From positions 22,230 through 86,229 of the forward strand of contig JAHBWE010000032.1 of the NCBI GenBank assembly GCA_019637155.1: a DNA stretch of 64,000 bases, in the 5' to 3' direction. How positions within the stretch are numbered: the stretch's first letter is position 1; every line of letters starts with the position of its first letter. The DNA is from Labilithrix sp. GTDB lineage: Bacteria; Myxococcota_A; Polyangia; Polyangiales; Polyangiaceae. The notes beneath the pieces are model-generated. The model saw only the letters and a program-made list of their open reading frames with translations. It had not been told where the DNA came from and searched no databases. The position numbers were made by a program, and so were the translations under genes. Shown piece by piece: positions 34,040 to 42,758 of this stretch.

Positions 34040-35674
34040 ATGCTGAAGCCCCACTCCTCGACGGCCGCCGCGTGCGTCCTCCTCACGATCGCGGCGGCGT
34101 GCGCTCCGCCGGCGAAGCTCGAGACGCGCGAGACGCGATCGGCCACCCTCGCGTCGCCGCGCGAAGAGGCGCCCGAGATCCCCGCCGCGATCGACATCCA
34201 GCCCGCGAACGGGACCACGTTCGGAGGCCGCACCGCCGAGCGCGCGGTCACGTTCAGCGGGTTCGCGACCGGCGCGGGCGTGACGATCGAGGTGCAGGTC
34301 CTCCGGAGCCCGACCGTCGCGATCGCCGACACGAGCTGGGTCACCCTCGCGACGACGGTGACGGAGGCGACGCCGACGACCTTCAACGATCCGACGCCCA
34401 TCTTCCGCTGGCGCGTCACCGCGACGCCGGGGAGCACGCGCTGGCCGCTCGGCGGGCTCATGCGCTTCCGCACGATCGCGACCGACGCCGCGGGCCGCAA
34501 GACCGCGCTCCCGTTCTTCGACGAAAGCGCCGGGCTCTGCGTCGAGCGCCTCCGCGCGCGGTCGTGGCGCGAGGTCCTTGCACAATGCAAGAGTCCCTTC
34601 AGCCCCGACCTCGGCGGACCGATCACGAACCAGACGCGCGCGGCCGCGATCGTCTCGACCGGCCGCGAGCCCGGCAACGCCGGCTTCACGCCGCCGTACC
34701 TGAACCGGAAGGGTGAGATCACGGTCGAGGACACGAAGGCCTACTACGCCGCGATCGACGCGCCCGCGACGCTCGACGAATACAAGGAGCGCTTCGGGTT
34801 CGGGGAGAGCCGCGGCGAGGTCGAGACGACCTTCTTCAACGCCGGCGACCTCGGCATCGGGCGCGAGATGCACTGCCTCGAGAGCAAGGACGACGTGCTC
34901 GCGTGTTACGTCACGAACTACGGCGTGGACGCGGACGGCGCGCCGCTCTTCAACGGCGATCCCGACGCCGCGCTCGACGACGCGATCGCGCGGCGGAACG
35001 GCTTCGCCACCGTCGCGATGGCGAAATTCGGGACGAAGTACAACGACCCGCGCGGCAACGACGTGCAGTTCTTCGTCTACGGCGCGGACGGCGCGCTCGC
35101 GAACGAGGCGCAGCTCGACTCGACCGGGCAGAACAAGTCGATCCCGAACAACTGCACGAACTGCCACGGCGGCCGCTACGACACGCGGACGCGGAGGCTC
35201 ACCGGCTCGACGTTCCTCCCCTTCGATCCGGAGGCCTTCCTCTTCTCCGAGCGCCGCGGCCTCGGGTTCGCGGACCAAGAGCGCGCGCTGAAGACGACGA
35301 ACGAGATGATCGCGCGCGCCGGCGCGCCTCCCGTCGCGGTGCAGCTCGTGAGCGGGTTCTACGCGGGGCGATCGACCAACCTCGACTTCATCCCCGCGGG
35401 CTGGAGCGGCGACGAGGAGTCGAAGCTCCTCTACCGCGAGGTCTACAAACCGTACTGCCGCACGTGCCACGTCTCGCAGGTCGGGGACTACGCGTTCATG
35501 CGGATCGAGGACTTCAAGCTCGAGGCCGCGAAGACGATCGAGAGCGTGTGCGACGACAACCAGATGCCGATCGCGGAGACCACGATGGCGGCGTTCTGGA
35601 ACAGCCCCGCGCGCGCGTACCTCGTCAACGCGCTCGGCGTCTCCACGCCGTGCGCGCCGAAGGGGGCACGATGA
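34040..35674 (+). CDS. Di-haem c-type cytochrome lipoprotein
   Basis: From ATG 34040 (upstream ATG 34010 and GTG 34007 are also in frame) the 544-residue protein has a lipoprotein-type signal with Cys21. Residues 50-145 form a beta domain (IQPANGTTFGGRTAERAVTFSG). Two CxxCH haem c motifs follow: CTNCH at 372-376 and CRTCH at 473-477, the latter with a downstream NQMPIAE methionine likely to be the distal ligand. It overlaps the next CxxCH protein as ATGA. The pair is probably an outer or periplasmic redox module; partners and acceptor are unknown. A 13-bp palindrome lies within it at 34578. Confidence 0.78.
   Translation: MLKPHSSTAAACVLLTIAAACAPPAKLETRETRSATLASPREEAPEIPAAIDIQPANGTTFGGRTAERAVTFSGFATGAGVTIEVQVLRSPTVAIADTSWVTLATTVTEATPTTFNDPTPIFRWRVTATPGSTRWPLGGLMRFRTIATDAAGRKTALPFFDESAGLCVERLRARSWREVLAQCKSPFSPDLGGPITNQTRAAAIVSTGREPGNAGFTPPYLNRKGEITVEDTKAYYAAIDAPATLDEYKERFGFGESRGEVETTFFNAGDLGIGREMHCLESKDDVLACYVTNYGVDADGAPLFNGDPDAALDDAIARRNGFATVAMAKFGTKYNDPRGNDVQFFVYGADGALANEAQLDSTGQNKSIPNNCTNCHGGRYDTRTRRLTGSTFLPFDPEAFLFSERRGLGFADQERALKTTNEMIARAGAPPVAVQLVSGFYAGRSTNLDFIPAGWSGDEESKLLYREVYKPYCRTCHVSQVGDYAFMRIEDFKLEAAKTIESVCDDNQMPIAETTMAAFWNSPARAYLVNALGVSTPCAPKGAR
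34578..34590. repeat. 13-bp palindrome family, site 4 (TTGCA-CAA-TGCAA)
   Basis: A perfect inverted repeat, extendable to CTTGCA/TGCAAG, inside the cytochrome codons CTT GCA CAA TGC AAG AGT. Four of these six codons end in A or T in a gene otherwise using G/C endings. Confidence 0.45.
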
Positions 35675-36294
35675 GGGCGGCGGTCTTCGGCGCGCTCCTC
35701 GTCGCGAGCGCGAGCTACGCCTGCTTCGAGCCGCCGCCTTCGATCCGGACGAGCCGCGACGACCTCGTCGAGGAGGAGGTGGACGACGACGTCGTCGAGG
35801 AGGACGCGACCGAGCCGCCGCAAGAGACCGCGCCGCCGCCGGAGATCGAGGACCGGCCCGCGCCGGAAGAGCCGCCGCCGCCCGACGCGTTCACGAACGC
35901 GAGCCCGTACGTCGCGCTCACGACGCAGGAGAGCAAGCGCCGTCACGGCGGCACGGCGAACGCGGGCAAGGACTGCATGAATTGCCACCTCCCCGGCATG
36001 GGCGCGCCGCCGTTCGCGATCGGAGGCACGGTGTACTCCACCGCGACCTCGAAGGCGGGCGCGCCGGAGGTGCAGGTCCGCATCGTCGATCCGAGCGGCG
36101 CGGAGATCGCGCTCGTCGGCACCGACTCGTCCGGCAACTTCTGGCTCCCCGGCAGGCGCCCGATCCCGCCCGGCTCGCGCGTCGCGATCCGAGACGGCAC
36201 GCAGGTGCGCGCGATGGCGGGGACGATCGGCAGCGGCGCCTGCAACCAGTCCGGCTGCCACGTCCCGAACCGTCCGATCTGGCTCGGCGAGTAG
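35671..36294 (+). CDS. Exported haem c-like protein with one CxxCH and one CX4CH motif
   Basis: The 207-residue protein has a signal peptide (AAVFGALLVASASYA), an acidic and proline-rich spacer (residues 28-75), CMNCH at 102-106, a beta region resembling a carboxypeptidase-regulatory domain (VQVRIVDPSGAEIALVGTDSSGN), and a final CNQSGCH at 191-197. The last motif has four residues between the cysteines instead of two, which is rare and may not receive haem in the usual way. It is translationally coupled to the di-haem gene. Confidence 0.75.
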   Translation: MRAAVFGALLVASASYACFEPPPSIRTSRDDLVEEEVDDDVVEEDATEPPQETAPPPEIEDRPAPEEPPPPDAFTNASPYVALTTQESKRRHGGTANAGKDCMNCHLPGMGAPPFAIGGTVYSTATSKAGAPEVQVRIVDPSGAEIALVGTDSSGNFWLPGRRPIPPGSRVAIRDGTQVRAMAGTIGSGACNQSGCHVPNRPIWLGE

Positions 36295-36299
36295 GCGCC

Positions 36300-37421
36300 T
36301 CAGCCGAAGAGGTCGCGGAGCTTCTCCATGAAGCCTTTGCGGAGCGGCGTCACCTCTTCGCCGAGCTCCTTCGCGAGCTCCTCGATCAGCTCGCGCTGGC
36401 GGGGGGTGAGCTCGTGCGGGATCTCGACCGCGACCTCGACGCGTTGATCGCCGCGACCGATGCCGCCGCGGCGCGGCATGCCCTTGCCCTTGATGCGGAG
36501 CGTGGTGCCCGGCTGCGTGCCGGCGGGGACGCGCAGCTTTCCCTTGCCGTCGAGGGTGGGCACCTCGACCTCGGCGCCGAGCGCGACCTGGGTGAAGGTC
36601 AGCGGCACGGTGCAGAGGACGTCGTCGCCCGCGCGCTTGAAGAAGAGGTGCGGCTGGACCTTGATCTCGAGGTGGAGATCGCCGGCGGGTTTGTCGGAGC
36701 GCGATCGATTGCCGGCGGCGCTCACGACGCGCGTCGCGCCGTGCTCCACGCCGGGCGGGATCGTCACCTCGATCGTGTTCTCGGTCGTGATGAGGCCGGT
36801 GCCGCGGCAGCCGGTGCACGGCGTCGTCACGGTGGTGCCGCGCCCGCGGCAGCGCTGGCAGACGCGCTCGACCGCGATCGGGAGGATGCCTTGCTGGAAG
36901 CGCACGCGGCCGCGGCCGTTGCACGCGCTGCACGTCTCCGGCTGCGAGCCCGGCGCGGAGCCGCTCCCGCGACAGTCACCGCACGGCGTGATGCGGTCGT
37001 ACTTCATCGTCTTCGTCGTGCCGAAGGCGGACTCCTCGAAGGTGATCTCGAGCTCGCGCTGGAGGTCGCCGCGATCGCCCTTGCCGACGCCGAAGACGCC
37101 GAGCAGATCGCCGAGGATGCCGTCGACCGCGATCTCGCTGAAGTCGACGACGCCGCCGGCGAACGGGCCGCTCGACGCGAACGGCGAGCCCGGCTCCTCC
37201 GCGCGGTGGCCGAAGCGATCGTACATCGCGCGCCGCTGCGGATCGGAGAGGACCTGGTACGCGGCGTTGATCTCCTTGAAGCGGAGCGCCGCCTTCGGAT
37301 CGTCGGGGTTGCGATCGGGGTGGTGCTGCGCGGCGAGCTTCCGGAACGCCGTCTTCACCTCGTCCGGGCCCGCCGATTTGGCGATACCCAACGTCTCGTA
37401 GTGGTCGCGCGTCGCCGACAT
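36300..37421 (-). CDS. dnaJ: DnaJ (Hsp40) co-chaperone
   Basis: The 373-residue protein from ATG 37421 has a J domain with HPD at 34-36, a short Gly/Phe-type linker (GSPFASSGPFAGG) and four zinc motifs CGDCRGSG, CSACNGRG, CQRCRGRG and CTGCRGTG (about 143-207). The C-terminal substrate-binding and dimer domains follow. It stimulates DnaK ATPase. No dnaK or grpE is adjacent, and the linker is short, so this may be one of several DnaJ paralogues. A longer GTG start at 37433 is possible. Confidence 0.93.
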   Translation of the reverse strand: MSATRDHYETLGIAKSAGPDEVKTAFRKLAAQHHPDRNPDDPKAALRFKEINAAYQVLSDPQRRAMYDRFGHRAEEPGSPFASSGPFAGGVVDFSEIAVDGILGDLLGVFGVGKGDRGDLQRELEITFEESAFGTTKTMKYDRITPCGDCRGSGSAPGSQPETCSACNGRGRVRFQQGILPIAVERVCQRCRGRGTTVTTPCTGCRGTGLITTENTIEVTIPPGVEHGATRVVSAAGNRSRSDKPAGDLHLEIKVQPHLFFKRAGDDVLCTVPLTFTQVALGAEVEVPTLDGKGKLRVPAGTQPGTTLRIKGKGMPRRGGIGRGDQRVEVAVEIPHELTPRQRELIEELAKELGEEVTPLRKGFMEKLRDLFG

Positions 37422-37485
37422 GATGAGGACCACCGGACGGTAGCACGGGGAGCGCCGCGCGCGGGGCTGTGCTAGCTACGCGCCC

Positions 37486-38238
37486 GTGCGAGCGCCGCCG
37501 GTCTACCACCGCCTCTCCGCGACGGAGCAGCGAGCGTTGCTCACGCGCGTCGTCGAACGGAGCCGCGCGAAGAAGGGCGCGCCCGTGCCGCTCGTGGTCT
37601 TCGACCTCGACGGGACGCTCATGGACAACCGCCCGCGCACGGCGCTCATCCTGCAAGAGCTCGCGGCGGAGCTCCGCGCGGAGGCGCACTCGAGCGCGGA
37701 CCTGCTCGCCGCGACGAAGGTCGAGGACATCGCCTACCTCCTCCGCGAGTCGCTGAAGATCATCGGCGTCGAGCACGCGGAGCTGGTGGAGCGCGCGGAG
37801 TCGTTCTGGCGCGATCGCTTCTTCAGCGACGCGTACTTGAAGCACGACGTCGCGATCGCGGGGGCGGTCACGCTCGCGCAGGCCTGCTACGCCGCCGGCG
37901 CGACGCTGGTCTACTTCACGGGCCGCGACCTCCCGCTCATGAGCCTCGGCTCGTTCCAGAGCTTGCGCGATCTCGGGTTCCCGATCGGGGTGATCGGCAC
38001 CGAGCTCGTGTGCAAGCCCGACGCGAAGATCCCGGACGAGCATTTCAAGCGAGAGGAGGCGCCGAAGCTGGCGCGCATCGGCGAGGTCGTCGCGACGTTC
38101 GACAACGAGCCTGGCAACTGCAACGCGTTCCTCGAGCTCTTCCCCGACGCCGAGAACGTCTTCGTCGACACGCAGCACCTGCCCGGCGCGCCCGCGCTCG
38201 CGGCGAAGGTCCACGTCGTACCGGACCTCTCGATGTGA
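37486..38238 (+). CDS. HAD superfamily hydrolase
   Basis: The 250-residue protein, starting at GTG 37486, has motif I VVFDLDGTL (catalytic Asp), motif II YFTGRD, motif III lysine near VCKPDAK and motif IV with TFDNEPGNC. It is therefore a soluble phosphatase-type hydrolase with an alpha-helical cap. The substrate is unknown. It overlaps the lipoprotein gene downstream by GTGA. Confidence 0.8.
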   Translation: MRAPPVYHRLSATEQRALLTRVVERSRAKKGAPVPLVVFDLDGTLMDNRPRTALILQELAAELRAEAHSSADLLAATKVEDIAYLLRESLKIIGVEHAELVERAESFWRDRFFSDAYLKHDVAIAGAVTLAQACYAAGATLVYFTGRDLPLMSLGSFQSLRDLGFPIGVIGTELVCKPDAKIPDEHFKREEAPKLARIGEVVATFDNEPGNCNAFLELFPDAENVFVDTQHLPGAPALAAKVHVVPDLSM

Positions 38239-39476
38239 AGGCGCACGTCCTCTCGCTAGGCCTCGTGCTCCTCGGCTGCTCGCTCTTCGGCTGCACGCTC
38301 CTCGGCTGCACGCGGTCCACCACGGCCGAGCCGACGAAGGGCGAGAGCCCGCAGGCGAGCGCGCAGCCCGCGCCGCTCGGGACCGCGACCGCGCCGGCGA
38401 GCGGCAGCCCGGTCGCGCTCGTCGAAGGAGGACCGCCGCCCGCGCCGATGCGTGGCGACGAGCCGCTCCCGGCCGACAGCCTCTCGAAGGAGGGCCCCGG
38501 CTACACGCTCTCGGCGGTGTTCCGCTTCCTCGATCTCGTGGGCCCGCAGCGCGCGCCGGAGGTGAACGCGGCCGGCATCGACGCGGCGCGGAGGTCGACG
38601 GAGCCGCGGATGGCGATCGAGCTCGGCGCCGCGCGGATGCGGCTCGTCTTCTCGCAAGGCACGGTGCTCCCCGACGAGACGGAGGTCCGCTCGCGCGCCG
38701 ATCGCTACGGCCACGTCCTCGTCTGGCCCGGCGCGGCGACGTACCGGCCGCTCGCGCCCGGGGCGCTGCGAGCGCTCCTCGGCGAGCGCCGCCTCGACGT
38801 CGCGCCGATCACGCCCGCCGACGTCGTCACGAAGGGGGAGCAGGGCCGGCGCATCGGGATCCGCACGCGCAAGGTCGAGGTGACGACGCGCGCGGCGAAG
38901 GCGGAGATCGAGGTCGGCAAGCTGGAGGGGCTCGCGGAGGGCGGGGTCCTGCTATGTCGTGCGGTGCTCGACCTGCTCAGCGCGCCGCCGAGCACGCCGC
39001 TCTGCGCGCTCGACGAGCTCCCGGTCCGCGCCGAGATGCACTGGACCGGCTACGGCGCGTTCGTCTTCGAGGTCACCGCGTCGCTCCAGAAGAAGGAGAT
39101 GCCGGTGGCGCCGCTGCTCGTCCCGCCGCAGGACGCGACCTTCGCGACCGCGCCGCTCCCACGCGGCGGCGTCACGCCGATGCTCTCCGCCGCGGAGCTC
39201 GGTGCGCTCCGCAGCGCCGACGTCGACGTGCCCCCCGTCCCCGGCGCGACCGACGCCCTCACGGTCGCGAACTCCACCTTCGAGCTACGCCTCCTGTATC
39301 TCGACGGCGTCGCGGTCGCGTGGGCCGCCCCCGGCGCCCGCAGCGAGGTCCGCGGCCTCAAGCGCGGCAAGTACGTCGCCCAGTGGCGCACCTTCCTCGG
39401 CGACAGCGTCGAACCCCCCGTAGCCCAGACCGTCCCCGGCATCGCGCAGGTAGGCACGCCGGAGACGGCGAAGTAG
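38235..39476 (+). CDS. Lipoprotein with three consecutive lipobox-like cysteines
   Basis: From GTG 38235 the 413-residue protein begins KAHVLSLGLVLLGCSLFGCT then LLGCTRS. Three LxGC boxes at 5-6 residue spacing are encoded by a near-perfect 15-bp tandem repeat (38266-38312), so the lipidated cysteine is unclear. The rest is about 390 residues of mixed character: a Pro/Ala spacer, then strands (MAIELGAARMRLVFSQGTV, HVLVWPGAATYRPLAPGALR) and a final domain ending GIAQVGTPETAK. No family was recognised. It is coupled to the HAD gene. Confidence 0.72.
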   Translation: MKAHVLSLGLVLLGCSLFGCTLLGCTRSTTAEPTKGESPQASAQPAPLGTATAPASGSPVALVEGGPPPAPMRGDEPLPADSLSKEGPGYTLSAVFRFLDLVGPQRAPEVNAAGIDAARRSTEPRMAIELGAARMRLVFSQGTVLPDETEVRSRADRYGHVLVWPGAATYRPLAPGALRALLGERRLDVAPITPADVVTKGEQGRRIGIRTRKVEVTTRAAKAEIEVGKLEGLAEGGVLLCRAVLDLLSAPPSTPLCALDELPVRAEMHWTGYGAFVFEVTASLQKKEMPVAPLLVPPQDATFATAPLPRGGVTPMLSAAELGALRSADVDVPPVPGATDALTVANSTFELRLLYLDGVAVAWAAPGARSEVRGLKRGKYVAQWRTFLGDSVEPPVAQTVPGIAQVGTPETAK

Positions 39477-39503
39477 CGACGCGGGTCCGCTGCGCGGTCG
39501 TGA

Positions 39504-40127
39504 TCACTCGTAGTCTTCCTTCGTGAACTCGACGTCGCCGGTGCCCGCCGCCTCCGCGCGGGCGCGGAGGGTCTCGACGATGCCGGTGATGACGTCGAGG
39601 CGGGTCGTGGGGAGGTAGTACTCGTCCTCGTCGACCTCCGGCATCGCGGCGAGGCGTTGCTCGATCTCTTCGCGCTCGCCGGGGTCGAGCACGAGGTGGG
39701 CGTTCCAGCCGGGCTCGTCCTCCATCGAGACCGCCTCGCGGCCCATGCCGAGCGGATTGAATGCAAGATACACGTTCGTGAAATAGAGGCGCCAGCCGCC
39801 GTAGTCGCCCTCCGCCCACCACTCGGCGCGGAACGACTGGCGCATCACCTCGCCGAGGTAGGCGCCGATCGCGGGGGCGATGACCTCGATGCTCTCGGGG
39901 CGCTCGCGGTAGGCCTCGCGTGCGTCGCGCACGTATTGATCGAGCAGGCTCAACGTCTCGGGCGTGCCGTCGAGGGCGACCTTGTACTTGCTCGCGACGT
40001 AACGCATGCACGCGGCGCAGAGCTCCGCGACCGCGGGTGGCGGAGGAGGAAGCGGGCCCGGCGCGGCCGCGGCTTCCTCGACGGTTAGCGCGCTCTTTCC
40101 ATTGGTGTGGCCGTTCTCGTTGCCCAT
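39504..40127 (-). CDS. Conserved-type cytoplasmic protein of unknown function
   Basis: The 207-residue protein from ATG 40127 has an Ala/Pro-rich N-terminus and a helical, acidic body (ETLSLLDQYVRDAREAYRER, GAYLGEVMRQSFRAEWWAEG, then GWRLYFTNVYLAFNPLGMG). Trp-rich and Tyr-rich turns suggest a compact domain. It ends GDVEFTKEDYE. There is no signal or membrane segment. It is divergent from the metallophosphatase (64 bp between starts). Palindrome site 5 lies in its NVYLAFN codons. Confidence 0.6.
   Translation of the reverse strand: MGNENGHTNGKSALTVEEAAAAPGPLPPPPPAVAELCAACMRYVASKYKVALDGTPETLSLLDQYVRDAREAYRERPESIEVIAPAIGAYLGEVMRQSFRAEWWAEGDYGGWRLYFTNVYLAFNPLGMGREAVSMEDEPGWNAHLVLDPGEREEIEQRLAAMPEVDEDEYYLPTTRLDVITGIVETLRARAEAAGTGDVEFTKEDYE
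39761..39773. repeat. 13-bp palindrome family, site 5 (ATGCA-AGA-TACAC)
   Basis: Read on the minus strand as GTG TAT CTT GCA TTC in the codons for VYLAF. Three codons end in A or T. The outer pair is mismatched, the inner eight bases are complementary. Confidence 0.4.
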
Positions 40128-40190
40128 GCGTGACCGAGAACCATAAATCCGCTTCACGAAAGGAGAAAGTCGGACTAGCGTGTGAGGTCC

Positions 40191-40928
40191 ATGCGCATCG
40201 GTATTTTCAGCGACATCCATGCGAACTTGGAGGCCCTCTCGGCGGTCCTCGAGGCGTATCGGAAGGAAAATATCGACGTCTACTACTGCCTCGGCGACAC
40301 CGTCGGGTACGGCGGCTCGCCGAACGAGTGCGCCGATCTCGTACGCGACCTCGCCAAGGTCACGATCCTCGGCAACCACGACGCGGCCGTCTCCGGACGC
40401 ATGGACTACTCGTACTACTACGAGGCCGCGCGGCACGCGCTCGACGTCCACGCCGCGATGATCTCGCCGGAGAACATGCAGTGGCTGAAGGGGCTCCCCT
40501 ACCAGCACAAGCTCGACGACGTCGACGTGCTCCTCTGCCACGGCTCGCCGGTGCGCCTCGAGGAGTTCGAGTACATCTTCGCGCCGGAGCAGGCGCGCGA
40601 GTGCCTCCCGCTCTGGGACAAGCTCGGGCACATCACGCTCATCGGGCACTCGCACCTGTGCAAGGTGTTCGCGCTCACGAAGACGAGCGTGGAGGAGATG
40701 CCCGCCGTCGACTTCGAGCTCGCGCCCGACCGCAAGTACATCGTCTCGGTCGGCTCCGTCGGTCAGCCGCGCGACTTCGACAACCGCGCGAGCTTCACCG
40801 TCTACGACTCGGACAAGAAGCGCTTCGAGTTCAAGCGGATCGAGTACGACATCGAGCTCGCCGCCGACAAGGTGCTGCGCGCCCGCCTCGAGCGGAACTT
40901 CGCGCACCGCCTCTTCATCGGCGTCTAG
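40191..40928 (+). CDS. YfcE-type metallophosphoesterase
   Basis: The 245-residue protein from ATG 40191 (GAGG ribosome site 3 nt before) has all the calcineurin-like motifs: SDIHAN, GDTVGYGG, GNHD, CHGSP and IGHSH, which coordinate two metal ions. Members hydrolyse phosphodiesters or act as phosphoprotein or diadenosine phosphatases. The substrate here is unknown. Confidence 0.9.
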   Translation: MRIGIFSDIHANLEALSAVLEAYRKENIDVYYCLGDTVGYGGSPNECADLVRDLAKVTILGNHDAAVSGRMDYSYYYEAARHALDVHAAMISPENMQWLKGLPYQHKLDDVDVLLCHGSPVRLEEFEYIFAPEQARECLPLWDKLGHITLIGHSHLCKVFALTKTSVEEMPAVDFELAPDRKYIVSVGSVGQPRDFDNRASFTVYDSDKKRFEFKRIEYDIELAADKVLRARLERNFAHRLFIGV

Positions 40929-40933
40929 CTAGC

Positions 40934-41479
40934 CTAGCCGCCGTCGGGCGGGTTCGGGTTCGCGCCGATCTGACAGCGCTTGGCGGCGTTGCAGTGGGCG
41001 TCTCGCTCTTGGTTCTCGCACGGCGTGCACGAGGAGCCGCCGGAGCTCGAGCTCGCCGAGATGCACGCGACGAGACGGGTGGTCTTGTCCCGGCTGTAGT
41101 CCCCGTTGTCCTTCGACGCGATCGCGGCGTTGTTGCACTGGCACTGCGTCTGCTGGCAGGCCGGCCCCTCGTAGATCGCGGTGCAGTCGCTGTCGCGCTC
41201 GCACGACTGATCGTAGTCGCTCGCGCGGAGGTCCTCCGGCGGCGGCGTCGTGGGGGCGCCGGAGGTGGAGGTCGTGGTGCTGCTCGAGCCCGGCGGGGCT
41301 CCCTCGTCCCCGCGGTTGCCGACCTGCGCGCCTTGGCCGCCGGTCGTGGCGATGCCTCCGTACTGGTCACCGTTCTCTCCGCCTTGATCGGCGCTCCCCG
41401 GTCCGCCGACACAGGCGACGACGAGGACGATGCTTCCGGCGGCGGCACAAACGGAGAGGGCGTGGCGCATGACGGTCAT
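40934..41479 (-). CDS. Cysteine-rich lipoprotein
   Basis: From ATG 41479, preceded by GGAGGAG with 7-nt spacing, the 181-residue protein has the signal SVCAAAGSIVLVVAC (Cys22). A Gly/Gln-rich and Ser/Thr-rich linker (25-85) leads to a domain with ten cysteines (CERDSDCTAIYEGPACQQTQ, then CQCNNA, CTPCENQERDAHC, CQIGANPNPPDGG), arranged as in small disulfide-rich surface proteins. Function unknown. Confidence 0.72.
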   Translation of the reverse strand: MTVMRHALSVCAAAGSIVLVVACVGGPGSADQGGENGDQYGGIATTGGQGAQVGNRGDEGAPPGSSSTTTSTSGAPTTPPPEDLRASDYDQSCERDSDCTAIYEGPACQQTQCQCNNAAIASKDNGDYSRDKTTRLVACISASSSSGGSSCTPCENQERDAHCNAAKRCQIGANPNPPDGG

Positions 41480-41561
41480 TGTCTCGCTCCTCCGGCGCGG
41501 AGGCAAAATGTCGGCGCAACCGACCAGATGTCGCCGCAAACCCGCCAGTCCGTCGGGCGTA

Positions 41562-41626
41562 CATCGGCGAGCAGCGCGCGTCCTACGGCTGCGAGCGGGG
41601 TGCCGGGGGCAGAGCCCCCGGCGTTG
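41562..41626 (+). repeat. Hairpin repeat, short copy
   Basis: CATCGGCGAGCAGCG, the hairpin GCCGGGGGC-AGA-GCCCCCGGC and GTTG correspond to a longer version at 47743-47868. It overlaps the 3' end of the gene at 41583 and has no T-run. Confidence 0.65.
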
Positions 41627-42758
41627 AAGTGACGTCGCGCGCCCACGTCGTCACGTCGATCGTGAACGGCTGCTGCCGGATGCCGTTCGTGATCGTGCCC
41701 TCGACGCGGAACGAGACCGGAGCCCCGCGCTTCGGCTCCGCCTCGAACCGCGTCACCTTGCAGTCGCACGCCGCCGGCGGCGAGACGAACGGCGCGTCGG
41801 CGGGGAGGACGAGCTCCAGCTTCTGGACCGTCGCGCGCTTGCCGTCGCCGAGGAGCGCCGCCGCGACGCGCGCGCGCTTCTGCGGGATCGCGGCGATGCG
41901 CGAGGTCTCGCTCTCGATCAACGAGCCGAGCTCGATGCGCGTCCGCTCGCGCGCGGTCACGAGGACGACGCCTTGCGCGACGAGCTCGCCGATGTCGGTC
42001 TCGGGCACGACGCCCGCGTCGGTGCCGGCGCCGGCTTCGACGCCGGCGTCGCTCGGGAGCGCGAGCGTGAGCGTGGCGCGCGTCGCGGGGAGCTTCTCGA
42101 GGCCCTCGAGCGGCGTGGCGAGGACGTTGCGCCAGCGCGTGAGCTCGCGCACGCACGACGCGCGCGGGTTGGGGAGCAGCACCTCGCAGTGCTTCGGATC
42201 GCGGAGGACCAGCGCCTCGCACGTCGCGCGCGCGCTCGCGAGCGGCTCCGCCGCGCAGAGGCGCTGGTCACGCGCGGCGATCGCGACGCACGAGGCGACG
42301 CGGCCGCGCGCCGGCAGCGCCTCGAACTGGAGCGGGCACTGATCGGGCGCCTCTGCGATCATCGCGATCCAGCTCACGCACTGCCGCCGGAGCGACGCGG
42401 GCCCGATCGCGTCGCACGTCTCGCGCTTCTTGTCCTTCGCCGCCTCGAGGAGCCGGCACGCGTCGCGGAGCAACGTGTCGTAGCCGATCGCGCCGATCGC
42501 GTCGCCGACGAGCGGATCGAGCTTCGCGCGCTCGTTCACGCACGTGTCGAGGTTCACGAACCGATCCAGCTCCGCCTTCAGATCGCCGGGCGGCGCGGGC
42601 GGATCGATCGCGAGCTGGCCCTCGCCGAGGAGACCGGCGTCGAGCCCCGGGATCTCCGCCTTCGGAGGCGGCGGCTCGGACGGCGCCTCCTTCGGCTTGT
42701 CGTCACACGCGGCGAGCAAGAACGCCGCGAGCGCGAGTCGCTTCAGCGGAGCGAGCAC
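41583..42758 (-). CDS. Lipoprotein of unknown function whose 3' end lies in a repeat
   Basis: From GTG 42758 the 391-residue protein has signal RLALAAFLLAAC (Cys17). An acidic-proline linker leads to a helical domain with many paired cysteines (NLDTCVNERAKLDPLVGD, CRLLEAAKDKKRETCDAIG, QCVSWIAMIAEAPDQC). A C-terminal strand domain ends CDCKVTRFEAEPKRG then IDVTTWARDVTSTP. The final residues GALPPAPRSQP are encoded by the GC hairpin repeat at 41562-41626, so the original stop was probably lost or moved. It overlaps the FHA gene by 16 bp and is likely its operon partner. Confidence 0.7.
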   Translation of the reverse strand: MLAPLKRLALAAFLLAACDDKPKEAPSEPPPPKAEIPGLDAGLLGEGQLAIDPPAPPGDLKAELDRFVNLDTCVNERAKLDPLVGDAIGAIGYDTLLRDACRLLEAAKDKKRETCDAIGPASLRRQCVSWIAMIAEAPDQCPLQFEALPARGRVASCVAIAARDQRLCAAEPLASARATCEALVLRDPKHCEVLLPNPRASCVRELTRWRNVLATPLEGLEKLPATRATLTLALPSDAGVEAGAGTDAGVVPETDIGELVAQGVVLVTARERTRIELGSLIESETSRIAAIPQKRARVAAALLGDGKRATVQKLELVLPADAPFVSPPAACDCKVTRFEAEPKRGAPVSFRVEGTITNGIRQQPFTIDVTTWARDVTSTPGALPPAPRSQP

